64,000 nt of DNA from Synechococcales cyanobacterium C42_A2020_086 (GTDB lineage Bacteria; Cyanobacteriota; Cyanobacteriia; Elainellales; Elainellaceae). A model generated the notes under the pieces. That model was not told where the DNA came from and did no database searches. It was given only the letters and a program-made list of their open reading frames with translations. The first letter of the stretch is position 1. Every line of letters begins with the position of its first letter. The stretch is taken from contig JACYLU010000014.1 of NCBI GenBank assembly GCA_015272325.1, forward strand, positions 1 to 64,000. The letters run 5' to 3'. Position numbers and translations under genes: made by a program. Below, piece after piece: positions 44,884 through 53,739 of the stretch.

Positions 44884-46878
44884 TTAACGCAAGGTAGCTC
44901 TGCGGGCAGACCGACGTTTTGACTTTTCTGGTTCTTCCGGAGGTATTGCCTCTTGAGCAATTGGCAGAGTGAAGTGAAATCGACTGCCTTTGTCGCGCCC
45001 TGCCGATTCGGCCCAAATCTGCCCACCTAGCCCTTTGACGATCTGGCGGCAGATTGCCAGCCCTAAACCTGTTCCTCCAGCGGTACGGCGCAAAGCCCCT
45101 TCTTCCTGGTAGAAGCGGTCAAACACAGCTTCCAAGCGATTTGGCTCAATGCCTCGCCCAGTGTCGGTGATGGTTACCTCTAGCATCTTGCCACCATTGC
45201 GCTTGGCTTCAATAATCACCTCGCCCTCTGGCTGAGTGAATTTGCAGGCGTTATCGAGTAGCTTTGAAAGGACTTCCACTAACCATTCGCCGTCGGCTTG
45301 CACCGGGGGCAACTCTAGCGGCATCTGGGCAGTGATCTGCGGCAAATCAGCATCGGCTTGGCGAGTGCGAATGCTGCTCAAGGCTAGATCCACGCACTCA
45401 TCAATGGCGATTGGCTCTAGGTGCCATTCTACCCGCCCGCTCTCTAGCCGCGACAGGGTAATGAAGTCTTGAATCAGCTTGCGCATGCGCTCAGCATCAG
45501 CGAGAGCCGTGTTGAGCATTACCTGCCGCAACTCGGGCATCATATCGGGTTCACTCGCCAGACTTTCTAAGCAGACTTGAATGGTCGAAAGTGGCGTGCG
45601 TAGCTCATGCCCGGTAATTGCAATCAAGTTACTGCGAGTGCGCTCCAGGGCTTCTAGCTGCTGATTCAGGTCTTCCAGATTGGCATAGGACTCAGCTTGA
45701 ATGAGCGCAACCCCCAGCTGGATTGCCACAGCTTCAACCAAGCCAATTTCGTCTTGCGACCAGGCATGGGGATTGGCTCGGCAGTGATGCAGCTCCACCG
45801 CACCCAATAGCCGCCCCTGATACATGACCGGCACAATCAGCCAAGAGCGGATCTGCCACTGATCAATCCGGGATTGCAATGCCGTCAAATCGGTAGCAGC
45901 GGCCTGAGTGTCGGGAATAGAAATAGTTTCAGGATGGGCAGACAGGGCTTGGAACAAAGGATTATCCTGCAGGGTCCATATCTGTCCAACCAGAGACGGC
46001 AAAGTGGTGTCTGAGCGAAACTCATGCGCGATGGTAGTGTCGGTATCGCCCGCCTTGCAGCGGTAGATCAAGCAGCGGCACACCTGCATTGCCTGCCCCA
46101 ACTCCTCCACAGCAACTTTGAAAATTTCGTTGGGGTCGAGGGACTGCCGCATTGCTGAGGTGATCAGATTAACCAAGCGTTCGCGCCGTTCTTTTGCTGC
46201 AATCGAGCGGTAAGCTTTCTGCAGCTTGTACTGACCTGCTTGGAGATAGGTGACTAGCCGTTGCGCAAAGGGATCCGGATCGATCTCCCGTACGCCTCCC
46301 GGCATGTCTACTAAAAATCGCTCTTGAGCCTCGGCAATCTTGGCTTTTAGCTCCGGACGATACAGCAAGATCCGATTCAGCAAGATGTTGGCGGCCTGAC
46401 AGCTCACGAGCCGATCAAAGGTCCAGATGCCCTCAAAGCGGCGAGTCTGATCCATTGCCTGAGGCTGCACCGCTTCCTTACCGGGATCGGGCATCGATTG
46501 CCGCTCTTGACACACCAGACAGGTAGAATACTGTTGCCCAATCACGACCAGATGCCACTCCTGGCTGAGTTGGTCCTCTGGCTCAAACGCAATGGTTTCG
46601 TATTCTCGAGACGCATTGGTGAAGCTGGTCTCGGGTGCTGCCAACACATAGACATGGGGTGTTAGAGCCGCAATCCGTTCGTAGCGATGTGCCTCCTGTC
46701 GGTAAAACCGCTCTCGCTGAAAGCTGGCAATAATCAAGGGTGGCTGCGAGCTGCCCGCCAACACCTGATCCTCCATTGCATGAGACAAGGCAGTTAAGGA
46801 CGACTTGAAATAGAGTTGAGGGCGGAGCTGGGGCGAGAGTTCCAGTAACGCTTCCAGCACGGAAGATGTGATGCGCAT
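44884..46878 (-). CDS. hybrid-input histidine kinase with DICT and GAF domains
   Basis: 664 residues. The N-terminal ~180 residues form a DICT-type sensory domain found in cyanobacterial kinases, with a Cys pair in CLVCQERQSM. Residues ~235-395 are a GAF domain (LVNLITSAMRQSLDPNEIFK; AVELHHCRANPHAWSQDEIG). The phosphoacceptor His is in IAITGHELRTPLSTIQVCLE. The ATPase has the N box LLDNACKFTQPEG, the G1 box ITDTGRGIEP and the G2 box GTGLGLAICRQIV. There is no membrane segment, so it senses an internal cue. No response regulator gene sits next to it. Confidence 0.88.
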   Translation of the reverse strand: MRITSSVLEALLELSPQLRPQLYFKSSLTALSHAMEDQVLAGSSQPPLIIASFQRERFYRQEAHRYERIAALTPHVYVLAAPETSFTNASREYETIAFEPEDQLSQEWHLVVIGQQYSTCLVCQERQSMPDPGKEAVQPQAMDQTRRFEGIWTFDRLVSCQAANILLNRILLYRPELKAKIAEAQERFLVDMPGGVREIDPDPFAQRLVTYLQAGQYKLQKAYRSIAAKERRERLVNLITSAMRQSLDPNEIFKVAVEELGQAMQVCRCLIYRCKAGDTDTTIAHEFRSDTTLPSLVGQIWTLQDNPLFQALSAHPETISIPDTQAAATDLTALQSRIDQWQIRSWLIVPVMYQGRLLGAVELHHCRANPHAWSQDEIGLVEAVAIQLGVALIQAESYANLEDLNQQLEALERTRSNLIAITGHELRTPLSTIQVCLESLASEPDMMPELRQVMLNTALADAERMRKLIQDFITLSRLESGRVEWHLEPIAIDECVDLALSSIRTRQADADLPQITAQMPLELPPVQADGEWLVEVLSKLLDNACKFTQPEGEVIIEAKRNGGKMLEVTITDTGRGIEPNRLEAVFDRFYQEEGALRRTAGGTGLGLAICRQIVKGLGGQIWAESAGRDKGSRFHFTLPIAQEAIPPEEPEKSKRRSARRATLR

Positions 46879-47131
46879 TGACCGTCTCTATCAGGACCCG
46901 ATAAACCAGTACCCAATCGACTAAGGAAGCCCAAGTGAACCGTTACGTTGGGTGTCTGCTGTTCGCCAGCGGTCAGAGAATCAATGCAGGTTTGCCAATG
47001 TTCGCGACCAATCAGACCGTGGGCAACGGTTCGTTTTAGATCCACTATCCAATATATCGGTTGGAATAAAACTGGAGCGACTTGAATTTTCCGGTGTCCG
47101 CTTGCAAGGAGCTTTGCTGTAAAGTGACAGT

Positions 47132-47887
47132 ATGTATGATCACGATGACCTAACGGTACTCGAAGCAGAAATCGAGCTTGATCCGCTGGATCAGGTTGGT
47201 TTTGTGGAAGATGAGGCAGACGTCGCCAAGCCCAACCCAGAGGCTATGTTGGCGTTATTGGAGTCGCCTGACCATCAACAGCGGATGCTGGCCGCTCGCG
47301 CCTTCTGTGAGCTTGAAGATGAGCGGGCCATTCCGCTGCTGATTCGTTTGTTGGTGGATCCCTGTCCGCTGGTGCGAGTCAGTGCTGCCTATGGGTTAGG
47401 CCGTAATCCAAGCCCTACAGCCGTTGAGCCGCTGATCACTCAGCTCCAGCGCGACTGGAACGGCTATGTGCGTAAAGGTATTGTCTGGGCCTTGGGAAAC
47501 TGCCGCGATCGGCGCTCGCTAGACCCCCTCACTGATGCTCTCAAAACCGATATTTCAGCGGTCCGCCTCTGGGCAGCGAGTGCCTTGGCACAAATGGCTA
47601 GCGTTAGTTATGACGCGATCATCGCCGCCATGCCACCCTTAATTGAAGCATTGCGTCGCGATCCGGTAGCGGCTGTGCGCAGCAACTGTGCCTGGGCAAT
47701 CGGCCAGCTTTGCCGTGAACTTCCCTCCAATGTGGTTTATGCAACAGCCATTGATGCGCTCATCGAAGCCTTTGCTGAAGATGAAGAAATGGGGGTTCGG
47801 GAAGACGCTAAGGCAGCCATACTGAAGGTGGGCGATCCCCGAGGGCTACAGGTAATCGAAGAGTTGGAGCTTGAGGGTCTGCTCTAG
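47132..47887 (+). CDS. HEAT-repeat protein
   Basis: 251 residues. An acidic N-terminus (MYDHDDLTVLEAEIELDPLD) is followed by about five HEAT/PBS-lyase-type helical repeats (RAIPLLIRLLVDPCPLVRVS; GLGRNPSPTAVEPL; WALGNCRDRRSLDPL; AVRLWAASALAQM). Such alpha solenoids act as protein-binding scaffolds. Some cyanobacterial members (CpcE/NblB types) act in phycobilisome chemistry, but no lyase-specific feature is visible here. Its partner is unknown. Confidence 0.75.
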   Translation: MYDHDDLTVLEAEIELDPLDQVGFVEDEADVAKPNPEAMLALLESPDHQQRMLAARAFCELEDERAIPLLIRLLVDPCPLVRVSAAYGLGRNPSPTAVEPLITQLQRDWNGYVRKGIVWALGNCRDRRSLDPLTDALKTDISAVRLWAASALAQMASVSYDAIIAAMPPLIEALRRDPVAAVRSNCAWAIGQLCRELPSNVVYATAIDALIEAFAEDEEMGVREDAKAAILKVGDPRGLQVIEELELEGLL

Positions 47888-47897
47888 ACCTAGCGCC

Positions 47898-48299
47898 TCA
47901 ACCCATCAAGATGACCCGATTAATCACATGGATCACGCCGTTGTCTGCTTCAATATCTGGGGTGAGTACCGTGGCATTTTTCACTTCAAACCCGGCTTCA
48001 CAGGAAATGGGAATAGGTGACCCCTCAACGGACGTCACGGTTCCCAACCGGCACAGGTCTTCCTTCATCAATTTGCCGGCTACGACGTGGAACGTCAAGA
48101 TGCGGGTCAGCTGAGGAATATTCTGCACCAGAGTTGTAATGGTTCCGGGTGGAAGTTGAGCAAAGGCATCGTCCGTGGGAGCAAAGACCGTGAAGGGTCC
48201 TGGGCTTTTCAGGGTTTCAACAAGACCAGCCGCCTGGACAGCCGTCACCAGCGTTGTAAACGATCCTGCACCGACTGCAATATCAACGATGTCAGCCAT
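47898..48299 (-). CDS. fasciclin (FAS1) domain protein
   Basis: 133 residues made of a single FAS1 domain: [46 protein letters not shown] and [13 protein letters not shown]. The ATG at 48299 follows AGGTGG, better than a GTG three codons upstream. No signal peptide is seen, so it is cytoplasmic in this form, unlike most FAS1 adhesion proteins. Cyanobacteria carry several such short FAS1 proteins of unknown role. Confidence 0.85.
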   Translation of the reverse strand: MADIVDIAVGAGSFTTLVTAVQAAGLVETLKSPGPFTVFAPTDDAFAQLPPGTITTLVQNIPQLTRILTFHVVAGKLMKEDLCRLGTVTSVEGSPIPISCEAGFEVKNATVLTPDIEADNGVIHVINRVILMG

Positions 48300-48935
48300 A
48301 CATTCCACCTAAAACTGCACGATTAAGCATGTAAGCATGAAAAAGCGTTGCATAACTTTAGCAAAAGGTGGTGGATAAAGCCATAGCGACTACCGACTGA
48401 CTGCAGGAGTTGGGGAATTAAGGTGCTACCTGAAGCCAACACACCTTGAATTGCTATGCAACGCTCACTGGAAGGGAACTCATGTAGTTGCCATGGAATC
48501 ATCATAGCCTTGATTCCTATAGATAAAAATCACTACTTCCGATATTTGTGATAGACTTCATTCTATAAGCACTCCTGCTTAAGCTGTCGGCTGCTTCTGT
48601 AGTCTGGGATTCCCTGCTGATTACTCGTATTGGCGGTCAAGCTTTAGCAAAAACAATAAAACGATAATCAGTCGGCATGTGAGTGTTTTAGCACAACCAT
48701 TGGCATTTCATTCTGCATTCATCACCTGCTAGTGCCCAAGACAACGAAGTTGGGGCAATGCTCGTTTGAAGCAATTCCTGCTAGAACTATATCCCTGATG
48801 CAGGGTAATAAACAGCAGTTTCTGGCTTACCTGCAGCTCCTAGATCCTCCCTTCTGCATCGCTTCACGTTTGATTTCATGCTTGATCGCTTGATTACCCC
48901 TAATAACTGTTGAGCAAATTGAGGAGAATTCGTCG
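48300..48935. other. 627-base intergenic region
   Basis: The region lies upstream of two divergent genes. An 11-bp motif AGCGTTGCATA at 48344-48354 recurs inverted at 48455-48465. A small frame on the minus strand (48323-48505) has no recognisable features. No RNA gene was seen. Confidence 0.45.
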
Positions 48936-49922
48936 TTGATCCACGCAACTCTACACCAACTAAAAGTTTTTGAAGCAACTGCCCGCCACGGCAGTTTCAC
49001 CCGGGCTGCCGAAGAACTCTTCTTAACCCAGCCCACAGTTTCGATGCAGGTTAAACAACTCACCAAAGCGATTGGCTTACCGTTATTTGAGCAGGTCGGC
49101 AAACGATTGTATCTCACCGATGCCGGGCGAGAACTCTACTCGACTTGCCAAGAAATCTTTCAGCGCCTGGATCAGCTAGAAATGACCGTTGCCGACCTCA
49201 AAGGCATGAAACAGGGGCGGTTGCGGCTAGCTGTGATTACCACCACAAAGTACTTTATGCCTCGCTTGCTAGGACCTTTCTGCCAGCATTACCCCGGCAT
49301 AGATGTCTCGCTCACGGTCACCAATCATGAGCGGGTGATTGAACGCATCGCGAACAACCAAGATGACCTGTATGTCATGAGTCAGTTGCCAGAGCATCTC
49401 GACATCAAGGCCCATCCTTTTCTAGAAAATCCGCTGGTGGTGGTAGCGCCTTCGACCCATCCTCTGGCCCATGAACGACACATTCCTCTGAAGCGAATTG
49501 TCGAGGAACCGTTCATCATGCGAGAACCAGGTTCGGGAACACGTGGTGCGTTTCAAAAGCTGCTAGATGCCCAAAAACTCAGCGTTAAGGTTCGCTTAGA
49601 GTTGGGCAGCAACGAAGCCATTAAGCAGGCCATCGCTGGCGGCTTGGGGTTGTCGGTGTTGTCGCGCCACACCTTGATTCCTGAGTCGGCCAATTCCGAA
49701 TTAACTATTTTGGACGTAGATGGGTTTCCGATTTCTCGGCAGTGGTATATCGTTTACCTGTCTGGTAAGCAGCTCTCTGTCGTAGCCACGACGTTCTTGG
49801 ATTATCTCCAGGAGGCGTCGAACTCGCTAACCGGTGGCTTTGCTTCCTTATCAGAGTGGGCAAAGCGGCGGCAAGAGGCAGAGCAGCTAGGCTATCAGCA
49901 GGCTGCCCATCCTCAATCTTAG
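48936..49922 (+). CDS. LysR-type transcriptional regulator (CmpR/NdhR-like)
   Basis: 328 residues. The start is TTG at 48936, with GAGGAG about 9 bases upstream. The DNA-binding part TLHQLKVFEATARHGSFTRAAEELFLTQ closely recalls CmpR and NdhR (CcmR), which control inorganic-carbon uptake genes in cyanobacteria. The effector domain follows (LAVITTTKYFMPRLLGPFC; LGSNEAIKQAIAGGLGLSVLS). Which regulator it is cannot be settled. No carbon-uptake or ndh genes lie nearby; a GT2 gene follows 9 bases downstream on the same strand and may be co-transcribed. Confidence 0.85.
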   Translation: MIHATLHQLKVFEATARHGSFTRAAEELFLTQPTVSMQVKQLTKAIGLPLFEQVGKRLYLTDAGRELYSTCQEIFQRLDQLEMTVADLKGMKQGRLRLAVITTTKYFMPRLLGPFCQHYPGIDVSLTVTNHERVIERIANNQDDLYVMSQLPEHLDIKAHPFLENPLVVVAPSTHPLAHERHIPLKRIVEEPFIMREPGSGTRGAFQKLLDAQKLSVKVRLELGSNEAIKQAIAGGLGLSVLSRHTLIPESANSELTILDVDGFPISRQWYIVYLSGKQLSVVATTFLDYLQEASNSLTGGFASLSEWAKRRQEAEQLGYQQAAHPQS

Positions 49923-49931
49923 TTCTTTCCG

Positions 49932-50927
49932 ATGACGTCCTCTTCAGTGAGCGTTGTTATCCCTACCTATAATTGCGCTCGCTATTTAGGTGAAGCCATA
50001 GATAGCGTGTTACAGCAGACCCACCCTGCCGCCGAACTGATCGTTGTAGACGATGGTTCAACGGATGAAACGGCTGATGTGCTCCAGCGATATGGTGAAC
50101 GGCTGCAAGTGATTCGCCAAACCAATCAAGGCGTTGCTGTAGCTCGCAATCAGGGAATTCGGCAAGCCCGAGGAGAATGGATTGCCTTTCTCGATGCAGA
50201 TGATTACTTTTTGCCAGATAAACTGGCTGCACAGATGGCAATAGCTGCACAGCATCCCCGTGCCGGTATAGTTCACAGCGGCTGGCAGCGGATTACTGCC
50301 ACCGGAGAACCCCTGATCACGGTAAAACTTTGGCAGCAAGTTCCACAGCTCAATTTGGAGGGATGGTTGCGCTGGAAGCCAGTACTGCCTAGCGCCATGC
50401 TGTTTCGTCGTGCGTGGCTAGAGCAAGCCGGAGGATTCGATCCTCGCTTTCCACCCGCCGAAGATACCGAACTGGTGCTGCGATTGGCGAGGATGGGCTG
50501 CGAAGCTGTCTGGCTACCGCAAGTAACCGTCTGTTACCGCCAGCACGGTGAGAGCGCTATGCATCAAGGATTACCGCAAGCCCGTTCCCTGATGGCCGTA
50601 ATCGACCATTTTTTCACTACCCAGTGCCCCGAATCCATCCGGTGGCTAGAACCACGGATTCGCTACCACACGCTGGTCTGGATCGCCTGGTATCTTCAGA
50701 GCACCGGGCATATGACTGAAATGGTGCAGCATCTTCAGCAGTCTTGGCAATACAGTCCCTATGCCCCTCTGGAAACCCTTGTCCACTGGGTTGAGAGCTT
50801 TGCTAGCTTCGCTCAGGGTTGGGGCTACTCTTTCGACGCCGAATCGCTAGCTGGTTCTGCCGAGTGGCAATATCTAACACGCTGGCTAAACCAGCAAATA
50901 GCTCGGTCTGTATCCACAGTCGCCTAA
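49932..50927 (+). CDS. GT2-family glycosyltransferase
   Basis: 331 residues. The GT-A fold has VSVVIPTYNCARYLGEAIDS, IVVDDGSTDETADVL and the metal site AFLDADDYFLPDKLAAQ, with PPAEDTELVLRLARMG containing the ED motif of the acceptor side. The C-terminal ~100 residues are a helical region. No membrane segment is visible. It starts 9 bases after the LysR gene. It is isolated from the 6-19 kb glycan cluster, so its product may be different. Confidence 0.85.
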   Translation: MTSSSVSVVIPTYNCARYLGEAIDSVLQQTHPAAELIVVDDGSTDETADVLQRYGERLQVIRQTNQGVAVARNQGIRQARGEWIAFLDADDYFLPDKLAAQMAIAAQHPRAGIVHSGWQRITATGEPLITVKLWQQVPQLNLEGWLRWKPVLPSAMLFRRAWLEQAGGFDPRFPPAEDTELVLRLARMGCEAVWLPQVTVCYRQHGESAMHQGLPQARSLMAVIDHFFTTQCPESIRWLEPRIRYHTLVWIAWYLQSTGHMTEMVQHLQQSWQYSPYAPLETLVHWVESFASFAQGWGYSFDAESLAGSAEWQYLTRWLNQQIARSVSTVA

Positions 50928-50953
50928 CTACACCTAGCTTCCTACTCAAAACA

Positions 50954-51190
50954 CTACACAAAGCACTTGATGCGGTGCCAGCGGTGGGCGTGGTCTTTGC
51001 AGTAGTAACATCCTTCCCACCAGATGCATTGAGCATAGGTCAGCTCCACCTGTCGGCTTTTGCTGGGCTGCTCGTTACTGAGCAGTTCTACGACCTCATC
51101 CTTACGGTTTTCTAGATCGGCCGCGAGCTGATCCAGGGTTTGTTGGAGCGGGTCCAATATGCGATTGCTGCTAGGAGTAAGGCTTTTCAT
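50954..51190 (-). CDS. small Cys/His-rich protein
   Basis: 78 residues from the ATG at 51190 (MKSLTPSSNRILD). The first two thirds are a charged helical region (LADLENRKDEVVELLSN). The end has CIWWEGCYYCKDHAHRWH followed by one more Cys, giving a C-x5-C-x2-C-x11-C pattern with three His in between. This could bind a metal ion such as zinc. It converges with the GT2 gene 26 bases away. Function is unknown. Confidence 0.6.
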   Translation of the reverse strand: MKSLTPSSNRILDPLQQTLDQLAADLENRKDEVVELLSNEQPSKSRQVELTYAQCIWWEGCYYCKDHAHRWHRIKCFV

Positions 51191-51659
51191 GGTGACTTGA
51201 TCTCTCTCTGTGTGCCTATAATCTGTCCGGTTCTGGTTGATCCAGCGAGACAATTTACCATTCACTACATTCAGTACTAGACCTGTTCCCAAGGCGTTCT
51301 AGTAAAGCCTAGTAAACCCTGAACGAAAGCCAAGCAGTGTTGCGAAGGGATCTAAAGCTCGTCTGGACTACTCCTGTTTTAGCCGCAAACCAGAAGAGTC
51401 GCCGTCTGGCTTTAGCATTATTTAAAGTCGATATCGAGCATTAATTTTACTTTATGGTCACTTGATAGCTCATGGGAGGCTGAGGGGAATTGAGTCCCCT
51501 TAGTGCTGCTAGTTAGTGTTGCTGGTTCCTCAGCACTTCCCCTTCTAAACTCAGTTCGACTCTGTTGCGCCGGCAAAAGGGCGAATATTTATTTATAAAA
51601 ATCTAAGATACTTAAGATAATGTAATAACAACCCTAATGCGTGGACTAGGAGAGCCTCT
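51191..51659. other. 469-base intergenic region with hairpin
   Basis: A 9-bp hairpin (stem 51480-51488 / 51495-51503, loop ATTGAG) lies between two divergent genes. It is not followed by a T run, so it is not a typical terminator. Nothing else was recognised. Confidence 0.45.
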
Positions 51660-52097
51660 GTGACTGGATTTATCGGTAAATTGTTCAACCGCAAACCGAA
51701 AGCTGAAACCGTTGAAGAACTGCAGAAGCCTCAGAAGAAAGCCGAGTCGGTTCGTCCTCCGAAGCCTCAAAAACCGCAAAAGCCAGAAGTGTATTACTTT
51801 CTAGACGCGGATGAGGCCAAAACCTTTGGCAACTTGGAGTATATGCGCTCTTCCAAATCGATTCGTCGCACCTTTCCCAAAACCAAGCTTGGCAAGGATA
51901 ACGAATCCATCCGTCAGGTTTCAGCGATGGAGATGCAGCGGCTCAGCAATACGAATGGAACTGCTGCACCTTCTGCCGCCAACGGTGCTATGACTCAGCC
52001 CACTAGCGACTCAGCGGCAAAAATCAATGAACGTCGCCGAGCCGATACAAGCTTAGATCCATTCCGCAGCATGGCTCGGGAAATCCGTAAAAGCTAG
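51660..52097 (+). CDS. conserved-looking basic protein of unknown function
   Basis: 145 residues with GTG start at 51660 and AGGAGA 6 bases upstream. A Lys/Pro-rich N-terminus (RPPKPQKPQKPEVYYF) leads to FLDADEAKTFGNLEYMRSSK and IRRTFPKT, then a Ser/Ala/Thr-rich linker and a basic tail. No membrane segment is seen. The pattern suggests a cytoplasmic binding protein. I do not recognise the family. It is 92 bases upstream of ndk on the same strand. Confidence 0.65.
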   Translation: MTGFIGKLFNRKPKAETVEELQKPQKKAESVRPPKPQKPQKPEVYYFLDADEAKTFGNLEYMRSSKSIRRTFPKTKLGKDNESIRQVSAMEMQRLSNTNGTAAPSAANGAMTQPTSDSAAKINERRRADTSLDPFRSMAREIRKS

Positions 52098-52189
52098 GTG
52101 GGATGAAAGCCCACCCAAAAGCTCGAACCCTAGGTTGCCTTCTAGGGTAATCTGGGGTTTGGATGCGTTAGTCAAACGAGGAGACACCC

Positions 52190-52639
52190 TTGGAACGGAC
52201 ATTCATCGCAATTAAACCGGATGGGGTACAGCGAGGAATCATTGGTGAAATCATTCGCCGGTTTGAGGCCAAAGGCTTTACTCTTGTAGGTCTGAAGTTC
52301 ATGCAGGTTAGTCGAGAGCTGGCTGAACAGCACTATGACGTACACAAAGACAAACCTTTCTTTGCAGGTCTAGTGAATTTCATCACCTCTGGTCCTGTAG
52401 TAGCGATGGTCTGGGAAGGAGATGGAGTGGTGGCGTCTGCTCGCAAACTAATTGGAGCTACGAACCCTCTGAGCGCCGAACCTGGGACCATCCGAGGCGA
52501 CTTTGGGGTCAGCATTGGTCGTAACTTAATTCACGGCTCAGACGCCGTAGAAACAGCTCAGCGCGAGATTGCGCTTTGGTTCAAAGATGAAGAGCTTGCC
52601 AACTGGCAGCCAACTCTTACCCCTTGGATTTACGAGTAG
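52190..52639 (+). CDS. ndk: nucleoside diphosphate kinase
   Basis: 149 residues. It moves the gamma phosphate from ATP to NDPs through a phospho-His. The active site is [16 protein letters not shown] (His in IHGSD). [20 protein letters not shown] and [12 protein letters not shown] are the family's ATP-site stretches. The start is TTG at 52190 behind GAGGAG, an uncommon but well-supported codon. It converges with the TerC gene, overlapping by 10 bases. Confidence 0.97.
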   Translation: MERTFIAIKPDGVQRGIIGEIIRRFEAKGFTLVGLKFMQVSRELAEQHYDVHKDKPFFAGLVNFITSGPVVAMVWEGDGVVASARKLIGATNPLSAEPGTIRGDFGVSIGRNLIHGSDAVETAQREIALWFKDEELANWQPTLTPWIYE

Positions 52640-53418
52640 TCAGACGATACTTCCTGCGGCTCTCTGGAATCCTCTAACGGAGTTGCTTCAGCATCTAGCT
52701 CTGCTGTAGAACTTTCTGGCAGCAGAGCATCTATTGGCTGCCGCCGCTTTGAGAAGCCCCAAGCAAAGAGCAGGGCAATCAGCGTAATCATCAACCACTC
52801 AGGCGGTACAAAACTGGGGTAGATCACTCGAATCAACAGTCGGATACCAACTAACGCTACGGTGATAAACCCAGCGTCTTCTAGATGAACAAATTCATCT
52901 AGCCAACGAATAAATAGCCCGGCCATGAACCGTAGGGTAATCACGCCGATTAGCCCGCCTACCAAGATAATCCACAGCTCTTGGGAAATGGCAATTGCTG
53001 TCGTGACACTGTCGAGGGAGAATGCTAAATCGGTCAAGGCAATCATTGGGATGGCTTGCCACAGTGAGGTAAACCGTGGACCGTGATGATGGTGTCCTGA
53101 TGAATCCTCGTCCTCCTCGGAAGTGAAATACTGAAATACTAACCACAGTAAATACATTGCTCCGACCAACTCAAATTGCCAGTATCGAATGACCCACGTG
53201 GCGGTCAAAATCAAAATAACTCGCAGAATAAACGCAACCACTAGGCCTAAGTTCAGCGCCTGCCGTTGCAGCTTTTGATTGCTAAGCCCTTGAGCAATAG
53301 CCGCCAAGGCAATAGCGTTATCTGCGGACAGCACTGCTTCTAGTGCTATTAGCACCGGCAGCAGCAATAGAGTATCGATACCGACATTGGGAGAGTAATC
53401 TAAAAGTTGATCGAGCAT
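52630..53418 (-). CDS. TerC-family integral membrane protein
   Basis: 262 residues with about seven hydrophobic segments. The family's acidic pairs are present: [19 protein letters not shown] near the start and [17 protein letters not shown] in the middle. A His-rich loop (SSGHHHHGP) and a charged C-terminal tail are notable. TerC proteins in bacteria export metals, mainly manganese, and the plant homologue is needed for thylakoid membrane protein insertion. Either role could apply here. The 3' end overlaps that of ndk. Confidence 0.88.
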   Translation of the reverse strand: MLDQLLDYSPNVGIDTLLLLPVLIALEAVLSADNAIALAAIAQGLSNQKLQRQALNLGLVVAFILRVILILTATWVIRYWQFELVGAMYLLWLVFQYFTSEEDEDSSGHHHHGPRFTSLWQAIPMIALTDLAFSLDSVTTAIAISQELWIILVGGLIGVITLRFMAGLFIRWLDEFVHLEDAGFITVALVGIRLLIRVIYPSFVPPEWLMITLIALLFAWGFSKRRQPIDALLPESSTAELDAEATPLEDSREPQEVSSDYS

Positions 53419-53739
53419 TAACCTACACGAACTGGGTTCCCTTCTAGAATAGATGAGTTCGACCTAGACAGGGGGCGGATTTTTCGTCATTCCTCCAAAG
53501 TTCTGGTATAACTGGCAAGATATCCCAACTAGGCATACTTCGTTTACTGAGCTTTACCATCTCCACTGGCAAGCGCTGCAGTTGTATCTCTTTAACAGCT
53601 AGCGCTCATGATGTCTTATAAGGTGTCTTTCAACGTAGTACTCAAGTTTGATCTGCATAGCTTGCCCGGTATGCTGGGTCAAATCCATAGATTGGCTTGT
53701 TTAATGTAGGCTTAGGTTAAGATCTCTCAACTCACGGTG
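53419..53739. other. intergenic region, no gene seen
   Basis: About 320 bases between terC and the next gene, which run in opposite directions. It should hold both promoters. No repeat or RNA gene was recognised. Confidence 0.45.

Noticed and set aside
48323-48505. 60-codon minus-strand frame upstream of the fasciclin gene
   Set aside because: No ribosome site or recognisable motif.
49932-50927. GT2 at 49.9 kb as a member of the tagged enzyme set
   Set aside because: Its C-terminus has no coiled coil and no SKFWKLR tag.
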